From Toxonevra muliebris (Eukaryota > Arthropoda > Insecta > Diptera > Pallopteridae), in contig OY829326.1 in assembly GCA_963691655.1 (NCBI GenBank), positions 95,907,235 to 95,971,234 on the forward strand: DNA of 64,000 bases, read 5' to 3'. Position 1 is the first letter of the stretch, and the number at the start of each line of letters is the position of its first letter. Shown piece after piece: positions 1-11,202 of this stretch. Made by a program: the position numbers and the translations under genes. Below the pieces are notes generated by a model. That model did no database searches. It saw only the letters and a list, made by a program, of their open reading frames with translations, and was not told the DNA's origin.

Positions 1-66
1 GCAGAAAAAAAGAACTGTCAAATATGAAAAGGTCAACAATAATTTTGTTGTGTTAAATTTGATAAA

Positions 67-364
67 GGGTGTGTGTGAAATGGTAACTTTCGATGAAAAT
101 AGTGGTTTGAAAAAATTTCCTATGGTGAGAAAAATTTGTAATTTTGCTTGTGCGATATGGAGATCAAATTTTGGCAGAGAAATTTTTGACATTTCGAGTT
201 GAAACAAATAAACTGTGGATTTTGAGAATAAAAACAAAATTGAAGTAACTCTTGAGCTAGTGAAAGTTTTGGCAGTTCATATCCACTTCAATAGTGTCAA
301 TATTTTCTTTTGAACCGTCAAAATGTTCTTTTCCGAGTAAAAAGTTACCGTTTCACACACACCC
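67..364. mobile_element. MITE with 24-bp TIRs
   Basis: Ends GGGTGTGTGTGAAATGGTAA (67) and its near-exact inverted copy at 341-364. No coding capacity. Confidence 0.6.
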
Positions 365-520
365 AAATGGAAGTATGTATGAATTCGAGTATACCACACG
401 AAATGTTCTCAACAAATTACTCTTTAAGTTAATTAAATTAAATTATAAACCGCACAATATTTTTTCGCGCTTAAAAGTAATTGTCAGGAAAATGGATCAG
501 CTGTTTAATTGAAAGTTTTT

Positions 521-828
521 AAGACTGTGGTTATGTTCAGATTCTGCTCGGCGAACACCATGAAATTGTTGTTGCACTCAACACAAAGTGAAAATCTTTT
601 CTCGCTCTCTCAACGAACACGATATGCTGGGTGAAATGAACAACGAGCACGTCGAGCATTCAGGATGGCAATGAGTTATTTTACAAAACAGTATAGTAGT
701 ATTAAACAAAGGAGTATATTTCGACCAAGAGCAACTCTGCAACAAACTCAATGTAACTACCTAGACCGAGCACGGGAGTAACATGTGATGTGTTCGCGAA
801 CAGCCAGCACCAACATAGCCACAGCCTA
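521..828 (+). mobile_element. MITE family A, copy 1
   Basis: Starts AAGACTGTGGTTATGTTC and ends with the inverted form (CATAGCCACAGCCTAA). Internal CTCGGCGAACACCATGAAAT is shared with copies at 3611, 13547 and 17603. Confidence 0.7.
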
Positions 829-872
829 ATAACTTTCTGTTCACGTACTTTTTTCGATAGTTTTCTTTTTGT

Positions 873-1229
873 AAGGCTGATGTTACACGGTCAATGTTTT
901 CTGTTTTTACTCTCTCTTCATCGTTTTGTTTTATGCCCTGTTACACAATCAATTTTCTGCTGTGCGTTTTTTTACTACTTTCATCCGCAACTATGTTTTT
1001 CCAGCTTAAAATTATTTAGTTGTATTTTGGAGTGAAAGAAAATTCATCAATTTAAAATGAAAAATAGTTATAATGACAATATGAGATAATGTTGGTGGAA
1101 ATAGCAACAAATTATACAAAAACTATTACATTTATGTATGAAGAACGCAGTAAAAAACTGTTTAAAATTTGCAAACTATTAAAATAAGCTCCGCCAATTT
1201 GTTTCTTGGTCAATGAATTACCATACATG
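873..1229 (+). mobile_element. TIR element family B, truncated copy
   Basis: Begins AAGGCTGATGTTACACGGTC and follows the family B sequence as far as the ATTACCAT block, lacking the other end. Family reference copy is at 3929-4642. Confidence 0.7.
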
Positions 1230-1439
1230 GGCACACTGCAGTATATATTACACTGCGTCAGAAAAAGTGTTTTTGTGACGTAGACCAATTCATTTTCAAC
1301 AAAATGTCCGGCACTTCATTTCTAACAATTTGCTCGCTCTGCGCTACTATGTTTTTGTTTTCTTTCACAAATTTTCAGAAACGTCAAATATTGTCTGCTT
1401 ACGTCAAATCATTGGCATCGAAATATACTTGGCAATGAC

Positions 1440-2092
1440 CAGAGTTGGGTAGTAATGATTTCTTTAGGAATTAAATTCCATCTCCATTCCAATTACAAGG
1501 AATTGTAATTGGTAATCTAATTGATAAAAGTTTCAATTCCATCACAAGGAATTGTAATCGGTAATAAAATGCTTCTAATAAGCCGTTACGAGAGAAGTGA
1601 CCCAAATTTTATACGGGTTCGCTCGTAATGGCTTATTAGAAGAACTTCACAATGTTTTCCGAAAAAATTTTTTTTGTTTGCTTTTTTGGAATTGAACTAA
1701 AAGGGAATCAATTACTTTTTAGGAATCATCCCAACTAAGTTGGAATTTAATTCCAATTACTTTTTAGGAATCATCCCAACTAAGTTGGAATTTAATTCCA
1801 AGAAAGTAATTGATTACGCTTAAAAAATAAATTCCTTTCTTTTCAATTACATTTTCAATTCCTTTAAGGAATTGATATAGTTTTAATTACAAAATACAAT
1901 TCCCTGTAATGGAATCGAAAATTTGTCCAATTCCATTACCTAGGAATTTAAAAATTTTAATTACAGATACAATTCCTTGTAATGGAACTGAAACTTTAAT
2001 CAATTCCATTACCAAGGAATTGAAAACATTAAAGTACCAATTACGATTCCTTGGAATTGGGAACGTAATGTAATTGAATTTACCCAGCTCTG
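1440..2092. mobile_element. Non-autonomous hAT-like element
   Basis: TIRs CAGAGTTGGGTA / TACCCAGCTCTG, flanked by imperfect 8-bp duplications (gcaatgac 1432-1439, ccaatgag 2093-2100). The interior is built of inverted GGAATTGTAATT / AATTACAATTCC motifs and a long hairpin at 1570-1642 (CTTCTAATAAGCC arms). No transposase. Confidence 0.7.
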
Positions 2093-2196
2093 CCAATGAG
2101 AAAAGTGTGAGTGTATTAGTGAAAAAATGTGAGTGTGTTAGTTCTGGCATGCCAGCACTGGCAAGTGTAGACGCTGGGTTAAGTGCATTAATAATA

Positions 2197-3560
2197 GCAG
2201 TAATCAGAAAATTTTTACTGATAATGAAATTTTATTTGCATTACCAGTAAAATTTTTACTGATGAAATTTCATTTGCATTACCAGTAAAATTTGTACTGA
2301 TTACTGAAAATATTAACTGGTAGTCAAAAATCAATGCACTAAATTAAATAAATCATTTAAAAAAAAATACGATTAATTTCTCTTCTTTCAAACATGTATT
2401 GTATATTTGTTATACGCCATTAGCTTTTCTTAAAACAAACATTTCGAAACTTGAATCGCTGAGTTTTTGCGTTCTGGAACGATTCACAATCCCAGCGAAT
2501 GAAAACTAGCTATTACGATAACACGCGTAAAACCATAACTTACTATTACAATTCAGCTACTTATTCTTTGATTAAATACATGGCAAATACAGTGGACGCT
2601 CGGAATTCTTAAGTAGTTTTTTCTTGCGCTGTTTAAGAATTCCGAATTCTTAAGATTCCTGGACGTTTTTAAAAATTAACTTTTTTTCAAAAATTTGTTA
2701 ATTATTTTTCTAAGCTTCATAGTCGTTTTAAATAATTATAGGCGTAAAACATTTTAGAAATACATATACTGTACACAGTAGCATTTTATTAAGTAAAACC
2801 ACTAAAAGAAGAATACCATAATCATATAAAACTTAATTCCAAACCTACTCAGAAAATTTAGTCAAATCTTAAGATTTTATAAAGTTGCATAAAAAAAAAA
2901 AAATAATTCCAGAAAACTTAAATCTAATCTTAAGATTTTATATACAAGTTCTGCACAATTAAGATTTCTGAACTTAAGAATACCGAGTGCCCACTATATC
3001 ACAAAAAAAGAGCTATAGTTAAGTGAACCTGACTATTTGATACCCTGCAACTTGTGGGCAAATTATTCATTCTTCCTAATTTAAAGTACACTTATTACAT
3101 TTGGCAGGCGGACGGACATGGGTAAATCGATTCTCCTAAAATAGCTGAACATTTATGTCAAAATAATATATGATGTATCTGGACTCCTTCTAGGTGTTAC
3201 AAACAACGACACAAATGCGCTGAGTATAATAAATATTTATTTCACTGTTTTTTAGTGCATCGTATGATTTCTCTCTGCTTCTTCATATAATGAGGTGATG
3301 ATTTTGTAATATGTTCTTTTTCTTTTTAACAGAGAAAAAGAAGATAAGCTATGTCAAAATTTCGTACTAAAAATATTTATTAGGTACTTAAACCATTTAT
3401 TTCCTCTGTGAGACTGCATTGAATTTTCAGTAATCAGTAAAAATTTACTGATTACTGCAATTTTTTAAAGTAATCAGTAAACATTGGCTGGTTAATTATT
3501 TTACTCATTTTAAATTACAATATGAGTAAAAATTTATTTTTACTGCAATTTTACTGGTAC
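2197..3560. repeat. Split palindromic repeat with TTTACTGATTACTG motifs
   Basis: Blocks at 2197-2312 and 3428-3560 repeat CAGTAAAATTTTTACTGAT-type palindromes in both orientations. They look like the two ends of one older element later interrupted by the MITE at 2590. Confidence 0.5.
2590..2996. mobile_element. pogo/Tigger-like MITE
   Basis: 407 bp with TIRs CAGTGGACGCTCGGAATTCT and, inverted, TAGTGGGCACTCGGTATTCT, flanked by TA. The CAGTnnnCnCTCG start resembles pogo-group termini. No coding region. Confidence 0.6.
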
Positions 3561-3610
3561 TGCAAAGTGCCCATCTATGTGAATTACCATCTTTTTATAA
3601 AAATTATTAC

Positions 3611-3931
3611 CTAACCGCTTGGTTATATTGGTGTTCGGTGTTAGACGAACACAAAACATTTTCTCCCGTGCTCGGTCAAGGTGGTTACATTCAGCTCGTT
3701 GCAGAGTTGGTTTTTGTCAAAATATACTCGTTTGTTTAATACTGTTTTATATGTAATGATACTGTTTTGCAAAATAACTAATTGCCGCCCTGAATACTTG
3801 GCGTGCTCGGTGTACAATACACCGAACATATCGTGTACGGTGTGAGAGTGAGTAGACTCTCTCTTTGTCTTCGGTGCAACAACAATTTCATGGTGTTCGC
3901 CGAGCATACTCGCAACATAACCACAGCCTAA
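3611..3931 (-). mobile_element. MITE family A, copy 2 (inverted)
   Basis: CTAACCGCTTGGTTATATTG at one end and CATAACCACAGCCTAAG at the other. Shares internal GAACACCATGAAATTGTTGT with the other copies on the opposite strand. Confidence 0.7.
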
Positions 3932-4642
3932 GGCTGATGTTACACGGTCAATGTTTTGCTGTCAATGTTTTCTGGTTTTACTCTCTTTTCATCGTTTTGT
4001 TTGATGCCCTGTTACGCTATCAGTTTTTTGCTGAATGTTATTTTTTAATACTTTTATCTGCAACTATGTTTTTCTAACGAAAAAGTATTTAATTTTATTT
4101 TGAAATGAATGAAAATTCAACAATTGAATTGGAATTGGATGGAAAATAATTATAATGACAATATGAGGTAATTTTGGTGGAAATAGCAACAAATTATACA
4201 AAAACAGATTGCATTTATATATGAAAATCGCAGAAAAATAATCTTTAAAATTTGCGAACCATTAAAATAAACTCCGCCACTTTGTTACTTGGCCATTGAA
4301 TTACCATGTTTTCATAAAAATTATTAAGTATTTTTTTAAACAGTACTCATTTTCACAAACAAACAAGAGCCAAACAACGCAGAGGGTGGCATGGAAAAAA
4401 AAAATATTTATAAGTAAGTAAAAAGTATAGTATTTTCCATTAAATATTAATATTTTCCAGTAAAATACAACAATGTATCTGCAGCAACCCCATTTTATTT
4501 GAAATGATGCAGGTTTTTTTCGACAGTAAAAAAATTTGAAGTGAAATGTGTTCATCCTCTCTTTTGCTCAGTGTTCATTTTTCAAAGCAACAACAATTGC
4601 ATTGTTTGACAGCAAAACATTGATCGTGTAACATCGCCCTTA
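3929..4642 (+). mobile_element. TIR element family B, complete copy
   Basis: 714 bp; 37-bp TIRs (TAAGGCTGATGTTACACGGT...) with three mismatches between the ends. Overlaps the last bases of the family A copy. No transposase frame; non-autonomous. Confidence 0.75.
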
Positions 4643-4945
4643 CACTATCAGTTTTTTGCTGAATGTTATTTTTTAATACTTCTATCTGCAACTATGGTTT
4701 TCCAACTAAAAAGTATTTAATTGTATTTTGGAGTGAATGAAAATTCAACAATTGGAATGGAATGGATGGAAAATAATTATAATGACAATATGAGATAATG
4801 TCGGAGGAAATAGCAACAAATTATACAAAAAATCTTGCATTTATATATGAAAAACACAGAAAAATAATCTTAAAAATTTGCGAACTATTAAAATAATCTC
4901 CTCCACTTTGATGCTTGGCCATTGAATTACCATGTTTTTATAAAA
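4643..4945 (+). repeat. Direct partial duplication of family B interior
   Basis: Nearly repeats 4016-4310 (CTATCAGTTTTTTGCTGAAT through GCCATTGAATTACCATG). It is abutted to the complete copy. Confidence 0.7.
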
Positions 4946-5208
4946 TCTCTCGAAAATTGGATAGAAAATTTGTGGCCCTATATAATTTTGGTACTAACAT
5001 TTTTCATTCGATAACTTGCAGGGATGACACCAAGTATGCATGAACATAATGAAAGGCAGTAATAAAAAAATTATGCCAATATATCGAAATTTTCTTGCAA
5101 ATTTTAGTTCAAATTAAATAAAAAAAAAAATAAACAAAATGAGAAAAAAGTTCACGTGTAACCATAAAAAAAGTAAGCAAATTTGCTTACAAATAAGCGA
5201 AACGGCAA
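4946..5208. other. Unassigned AT-rich stretch
   Basis: No coding, RNA or repeat signal recognised. It is the target sequence of the LINE insertion. Confidence 0.4.
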
Positions 5209-5584
5209 CCCTGCCCATAATTAATTTAATTTTTTTTTTATTGAGGCTTTAAATCTATTAAGAGGAATTGTATTACAAATATTTAGTTACGGTGGAAGAA
5301 ACACACAAAACTGAAAACATATACATTATTCTGTTATAATAAAAAATAAAAGGTTGTTATTAATTATAAAGTTAAAAGGGGAGTTAAATGTTTGCTCCAG
5401 ACATTTACGAGTAACTTATGGCGTATTGCCATTGACTTAAAAAAACTAATAATAAACTTAAAACTTAATAACTAATTATATAAATACATTTTAACTCTGA
5501 GAAGTAACCCCACAAAACGAGACTTCTCCATATGAATTCTATATGAAGCATTCCCGCTTCATAAAGTCACTTCTCATTTGAATT

Positions 5585-7400
5585 TTAGCCTCTGTGTATA
5601 CCTGGGCTAGTCTTAGCGTAGAAGTCCGGAAGAAGCGGTGTGGTTGAATCAATCTCTGATCTCAAATTTAAATGTTCATTAATCACACCCACTGGGGAGA
5701 TATAATTTGTAATTGACCAGCTAAAGTCTTTTTGTGATTCATATACAAAGTTAACCAAATCATTTTCAATGCTAGGCAGTTTGACTATGCAATTACTCAG
5801 ATGAGTTAACATATATCTGCATTCTTGTAGATGTAAAGGTTGGAGCATCCTTTAGTGTATGATTGAAAATTGCGATCTATGCATTAACGTAACACTCTAC
5901 ATTCAAGTTTTTCTAAGCTCTGCGCAACTGTTGGGGAGATTGTGAACCAAATCGGGAACCCATACATTATGACTGAGCGAATACTTATTTTATAGATTAA
6001 CAGCTTGGTATTGACAGCCATGTATTTATTTCTTAATAAGCTCGAAAACATACACATTATTTTACTGGCTTTTTTTAAACTAGAATTTTAGAAGTTTGTT
6101 AGACGTTATACCCAAATACTTAATTTCGTTTTTAAAGGGTATTACTGTTCCATTAAGAATAAGCTTTAAATTTTTACTCTCAGGGACCGTATTTCTATGA
6201 CATTTTCCTGAAGGATTTCTAATGCAAATCGCTTCAGATTTTGCGGTATTAATCTTAATTCCCCAAACTTTATAAAAAATATTTATCTTTTCAAGATGAG
6301 CTTCATAAGGAGTAACGCCATGTGCATAGGCCAGAGAATCATCAGCATAAAGTATGCCCGTTAAACGCTTGTAAGTATGTTGAAAGTCATGTATGAAGAC
6401 GCTGTACAGATGAGGTGCCATGATTGAACCTTGGAGCACACCACTCTTAACAAGGCCGTACCCCGATGTAGCATCATTAATATTTAAAAAAAATTTCCGA
6501 TTGCTTAAAAAGCTATACAAAATTTTAATTAACATAGGGCTGAAACTAATTTTGATACAATAAGTTTATAGATAATGCCATTGTGATATGCTTTATCAAA
6601 AGCCTTTTCTATATCCAAACCGCCACTGTACATTTCTTTTGACGGAGATTTAAGATTAAATCATTTTGCGCATGTATTGTAGAATGTTGCTTTTTGAACC
6701 CAAATTGAAAATCTGGAATATAATAAAAATCTATATTTTTTCTAGTTTAGCATAAATTACACGTTCAAAAAGCTTGCCAAGGTTTGATAATTAGGATATA
6801 GGTCTGAAATTCTTGACATCATAGCAGTACGGCTTTTTTTTAATGGGGATAATTTTTGCTACTTTCCATGCAGTAGGAAAATATCCATTGTTAATACAAT
6901 TATTAAAAATAACTGTTAAGAAATCAAATATCACTATAGGAAATTGCTTTATAAGATAATTGGAAATGTTATCTGGTCCAGTTGGTTTTTACTATTCAGA
7001 AACTGCAGACAAGATGTTAGCTTATCAGACGAAACAAAATTTAAATCATTCGAATTAGACAGGGAACTGAAAACTGAATCAAATTTATAAATATTATTAA
7101 GGTATGAAGCGAGAGTATTGTGTATATGCGACTCTATATCTTTAACGTCCGATCTATCTGGAGTTGTTTCCTCATAGACTCTCTCCAGATGGCATTTAAG
7201 AACTTCAGCTTTTTAATTGTCCTCAGTGATAACATCATCGCCATTAGAAATTTTTGTGCAAAACCGTCCTCTTTTCCCAATTAAACTGGAAATCTGTTTA
7301 TAAGCTGTAGGTCCCGGCTTAATAAGCTTGACTCTTTCACCGAAATCACGCGTTTGCTGAATCTCTACTTGCACCTTTATATTTATCTTCAATAAAGAAA
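5585..7400 (-). pseudogene. LINE ORF2, reverse transcriptase and C-terminal part
   Basis: Broken frames read KLIKPGPTAYKQISSLIGKR, then PTGPDNISNYLIKQF, FQFGFKKQHST and, intact at 6535-6080, VLQGSIMAPHLYSVFIHDF with the catalytic YADD box (LTGILYADDSLAYAHG). A C-terminal frame lies at 5848-5585. Stops and frameshifts occur between 7400 and 6540 and again around 6000. Confidence 0.85.
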
Positions 7401-7419
7401 TTAGTTGAGCAAGAAGTTT

Positions 7420-8441
7420 TTATTCCGGAGATTCTCTGTTAAAATTTCGATGTAATAATTTTTTCAGATCTCGTTGCCATCTATATTTGATTCTAAATAA
7501 CTTTTTAATTGACTCAGGGAGGAAAATATAATTACCACTATTGATCTCAATTGTTTCACAATATAAACCCTTGATTTTGTTTATGACCGATGTTAGATTT
7601 TCTATATACGTATCAATTTCAGAATTTTGTAAGTTAAAGTTATTAGGTGGTAAGTTGTTCTCAATATGAAGTGTCAAATCCGATCTGAAGTTGTCCCAAT
7701 TTGTATTTTTAAATGACGTGTAAAATTTTGGTTGATTAAAAGAAAACGTAATATCCTTTAATTTTATATTCAAATGAAGTGGAAAATGATCCGAAAAGGA
7801 AGATAAACTGATTATTTTATAATTTAGGTTAACAGTATCAATTAGGTTTGTTGAGGGCAGAAAATGATCAAGAAAAGAAGATTCATTTGGATATGATGGA
7901 TTTATATCACAAAATATAACGAGTGATTCTCTAACCAACTGAACAGTGTGTTGCCATTCAGGTTATTATCACTATCATTCCATGTACGATGCTTTGAATT
8001 GAAATCTCCTCCTATTATTAGACCATCAAATCTAGACGCACGATTTGCAATTTCCACCAAACCATCCATGAAATCATCAGGTTGGAAATTACAAGGGATA
8101 TAAATAGAACCAACTAAAACTTTTTTTTGCACATTGTCAATCGAAACACACATTTCAATGAAAATGTGAGGAAATTTAACATTTGAGAAGGATGCTGTAA
8201 GCAACGAGAATTTTAAATTATTTTTTATGACAATCCCAACTCCCTGTGAGCTACCATCTCTCAAAAAGTTATAATTACTAAAACGTAACTTTATCTTACT
8301 AGAGAAATGCGTTTCCTGAAGAAAACAAATGTCAATTTGATTGCAATTCAAAATTTTTTGCAATTCGATCCTTCTACTAACCTCCACTAGTGACCTTATA
8401 TTAAAAGCTAGAAAATTTGTTGTTGTTGTTTTATGGACCAT
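7420..8441 (-). pseudogene. LINE ORF2, endonuclease part
   Basis: 8441-7902 carries AP-endonuclease motifs: FNIRSL, ICFLQETH (catalytic Glu), VGSIYIPCN, and IIGGDFNSKHRTW (catalytic Asp/Asn). A frameshift near 7915 moves the frame; 7938-7420 continues with SFSDHFPLHLNIKL, the terminal SDH motif of the nuclease. Confidence 0.85.
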
Positions 8442-8527
8442 AATGTTCTTGCACTTTTTTCAGAAGTGCTACGCACTCTTTTTTAACTTCCTTTTTGGAC
8501 ATCCGCTTAAAGGTTTTCAAAAAGTGT

Positions 8528-9526
8528 TCAATTCTCAATTCGAGCGGGGGCAGTTTCAGTGCCATTTTTTTGGGAATATGGAGTTGTGAAGTTCACAACC
8601 TCCTCAACAGTATCTGGCAAAATTGTATTAAGTTCATTTTTAATCTCAATTGCATCTGACAAATAATGAAGGCCGCGCAAAATAATACTCACTTTCCTAA
8701 GATGCTTAGGTGTAAAAGTAAAAGACTCTATTTTTTTTCTCTTAAGAGTGTGCACTCCAAAATCTCTCAAATAAAGCTTTGATTTATTAATAATTTTGAA
8801 ATCAATTTTTGGAACTTTTGAACTAAGCTGGTCAACCAAACTTTTCACATTTACATTATTTAACATAATCGGTGGTCAAAATTTATTATTTTTGATATTA
8901 ATCACACTGGACTTATCCGGACTTACCACTTGAGCGATTTCCTTTCGTTTTGGCTGAGTATTTTCCAGATTTAGTTCTCCCAATATTGCAAATCGATTGG
9001 TTGTGTTGACATCACCGCTGTTGTTGTTTGTACGAAACTTCGTCATGTCTAGTTGCATTAATTCCCCACCATTGGCTCTTTTAATTCGTTTTTGTTTTTG
9101 CGTTGTACATAGGAATCCCGAATCATCTTCAGACATTGAGTCTTGCAACAAAGTTAGCTGCTGCGGTGCCTGTAGTGTTTTAGGCGACGCTGACACGACT
9201 CTCTCACGCAAGGGCGTTAATTGTTGCATTGGCTGCGCAGGCTTCACTGCTTTCAATGGAGTAAAAGCTGTTATATGTTCAGAATCAGATTGCAGATTCT
9301 TCGATGACTGCCCAGAAATCAAGTCAGAACGAAACATGAAATCGTTGTTCCGTTGGAGATTGCTAAGATATGAGTTCGCGGGAGCGCCACTTTCATTTGC
9401 CCGAGCACCTCGGTCAATATGATGATTGTTTCCGCTACAATCCATGCCGGAGTGAAAAAATTGGATCTCCAGACAATAATTTAACACTGGATTATTATAA
9501 ATTTTAATTAGCTTTTTTTTTAACAC
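8528..9526 (-). pseudogene. LINE ORF1 (gag-like), broken in two
   Basis: Two adjoining frames: 9526-8876 (216 aa, Gln/Ser-rich, including NRFAILGELNLENTQPKRKE) and 8866-8528 (112 aa, TPKHLRKVSIILRGLHYLSD, as in Jockey-type ORF1 nucleic-acid-binding regions). A stop/frameshift separates them. Clear CCHC knuckles were not found in the readable part. Confidence 0.7.
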
Positions 9527-9672
9527 AAAAAAAAAACCTAAAAAGAATTGAAATTGTAGAATCGTCTACAAAATGAAGCTTGTGAAAAGTTTCTTGACAG
9601 GTAAAAAAGCTTTGCTGTAGAAAAAACACTTCCGCTCTCTACGGAGTTCACAAGTATTCCCTGCCCATAATT

Positions 9673-10212
9673 TTATCATTGTGTCGACTAGGGGTGGGAA
9701 TATCGGTAAAATAAAATTGTCGACAACTATCGATTTATCCACAATTATCGGTTCAATAGACTTTTTCCAGCATTAATAAAAACAAAAATATTTGATATCA
9801 GTTATTAAAAAAAAACACCTGGGAAAATGTTGCCCTCATACGGAGTGGTATCGAAGTTATTACAGCGTCACCTTCGAAGCCGACTTGACCTACGGACATC
9901 TAAAATCATATTTTAAGTACAAATGAAATAAAAATATTTAGTTTAATTTCAAAACTCATAGACTCTGAGTCCTTTTATTTTTGATCACGTTGGATTCGGA
10001 TGTGATCGCTTTATTATTTTTTAATTTCCCTTTTTTAATTATAATTGTCACTGGACGTGCAATAAATGGTGTTGAATAAAAACTAGGATGTTTTATAATT
10101 GGGTTAAAACAAAAAAAATTTATTATTTGTTAACTCCACAAAACGGTGAAAAAAATTAATTTTTAAATATACCATTATCTCTGCATTATGTAAAGAGCAT
10201 CTAAAAAACTGG
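9673..10212. other. Intergenic DNA between LINE and zinc-finger gene
   Basis: AT-rich; contains a short GC-richer stretch (9835-9900) with no open frame. The end nearest the gene carries its 3' UTR. Nothing else recognised. Confidence 0.5.
10119..10124 (-). other. Candidate poly(A) signal of the MADF/C2H2 gene
   Basis: AATAAA on the minus strand, about 90 nt past the stop codon. Confidence 0.45.
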
Positions 10213-11202
10213 TCATTGGCTGTCTTCAACCATGATGGAGTTACCAGTTATAGTGGTACCATGTGATTTCATATGCCCGCTCAAGCCAGCATATTGTGCA
10301 AAATCCTTTTTGCAAATTCTACAAACATATTTCTTTTTCTCTGCATGAATTTGTTTATGCTGCCGCAAATATTTTCCTGATGTGAATGATTTGCCACAGA
10401 CATTACACATGACGTTGCGAATATTTAAATGAACGTTCATATGTTCGGTAAATCTGGGCTTCTCATAGAAGCCTTTCGAGCAAATGGTGCAAATGTGCGA
10501 AGGTCGCTTTTGATGGCGGCGAGTATGATTATCGAACAACGTCCATGTTCGGTAAGATTGCCCACAAATTTCACAAAAATATGGCTTCTCCCCAGTATGA
10601 CCACGCATATGAATATTAACATCGTTACTTGTGGGGTAACGTTTCTTGCAAACCTTGCATTCGAAAGGATAGTCACGCGTATGTCGTCTCAGATGCAAAG
10701 TACAATTGCCTACCTTCATGAAGCCACGATTGCAGATTGGACAAGTGAAAGGCATCGAGCCGTCATGTTTGGACTTGTGCATTTTATATTGATCAGGACC
10801 GTTAAAAGTTTCCTCACAGAAATCACATTTGAATGGGCCGACATTATCGTTGAGAAAGCATATCTGTTCGTAGAATTTGCACATTGGTACGAATTTTTTT
10901 TTAAGGCGCTCGCATCGAAAATTACGAGTTTTTTCCTGTCTACATGCATTGCAAATGCTAAGGATTAACTTATGCAATTCCTTTCGCGTCAGATTTAAAT
11001 TCATCTTTGTTTGTACCTTCTCAATCATTTCATTCATAGCTTCTCGACGTCGATTAGTAAACCGAAATTCAATATGATGCACATCCCATAGACAAGGAAA
11101 ACTTTTGTAGATTTCTATTATTTCCAGATTTTGTGTATCTGTTAGATTAGGCAGCGGCACTTCATACTGCCTCAACGCACCAGCTAACGTTCTTTTCTCG
11201 AT
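10213..11202 (-). CDS. MADF/C2H2 gene exon 5 (second MADF-like domain and zinc-finger array)
   Basis: Acceptor AAATACAG at 11203; stop TGA at 10215-10213. Starts IEKRTLAGALRQYEVPLPNL, so it is an internal exon. The seven fingers begin FKCDFC, FTCPIC, FECKVC, YFCEIC, HICTIC, VMCNVC and YVCRIC. Confidence 0.93.
   Translation of the reverse strand: MEKRTLAGALRQYEVPLPNLTDTQNLEIIEIYKSFPCLWDVHHIEFRFTNRRREAMNEMIEKVQTKMNLNLTRKELHKLILSICNACRQEKTRNFRCERLKKKFVPMCKFYEQICFLNDNVGPFKCDFCEETFNGPDQYKMHKSKHDGSMPFTCPICNRGFMKVGNCTLHLRRHTRDYPFECKVCKKRYPTSNDVNIHMRGHTGEKPYFCEICGQSYRTWTLFDNHTRRHQKRPSHICTICSKGFYEKPRFTEHMNVHLNIRNVMCNVCGKSFTSGKYLRQHKQIHAEKKKYVCRICKKDFAQYAGLSGHMKSHGTTITGNSIMVEDSQ

Larger units (their letters stand above)
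5223..9658 (-). mobile_element. Jockey-superfamily non-LTR retrotransposon (LINE), nearly full length, inactive
   Basis: 4.4-kb element on the minus strand flanked by a 14-bp direct repeat (ccctgcccataatt at 5209-5222 and 9659-9672), with an A-rich tail at 5223-5242 (T-rich on plus). It carries ORF1 (gag-like) and ORF2 (apurinic endonuclease plus reverse transcriptase) in the expected order. Several frameshifts and stops interrupt both. The tail plus long target duplication is the signature of target-primed reverse transcription. The near-complete 5' end is unusual, since most LINE copies are 5' truncated. Confidence 0.9.

Noticed and set aside
3641..3907. 88-aa minus-strand frame and the similar one at 17560-17796
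   Set aside because: Both lie inside MITE family A; shared residues reflect repeat identity, not a protein.
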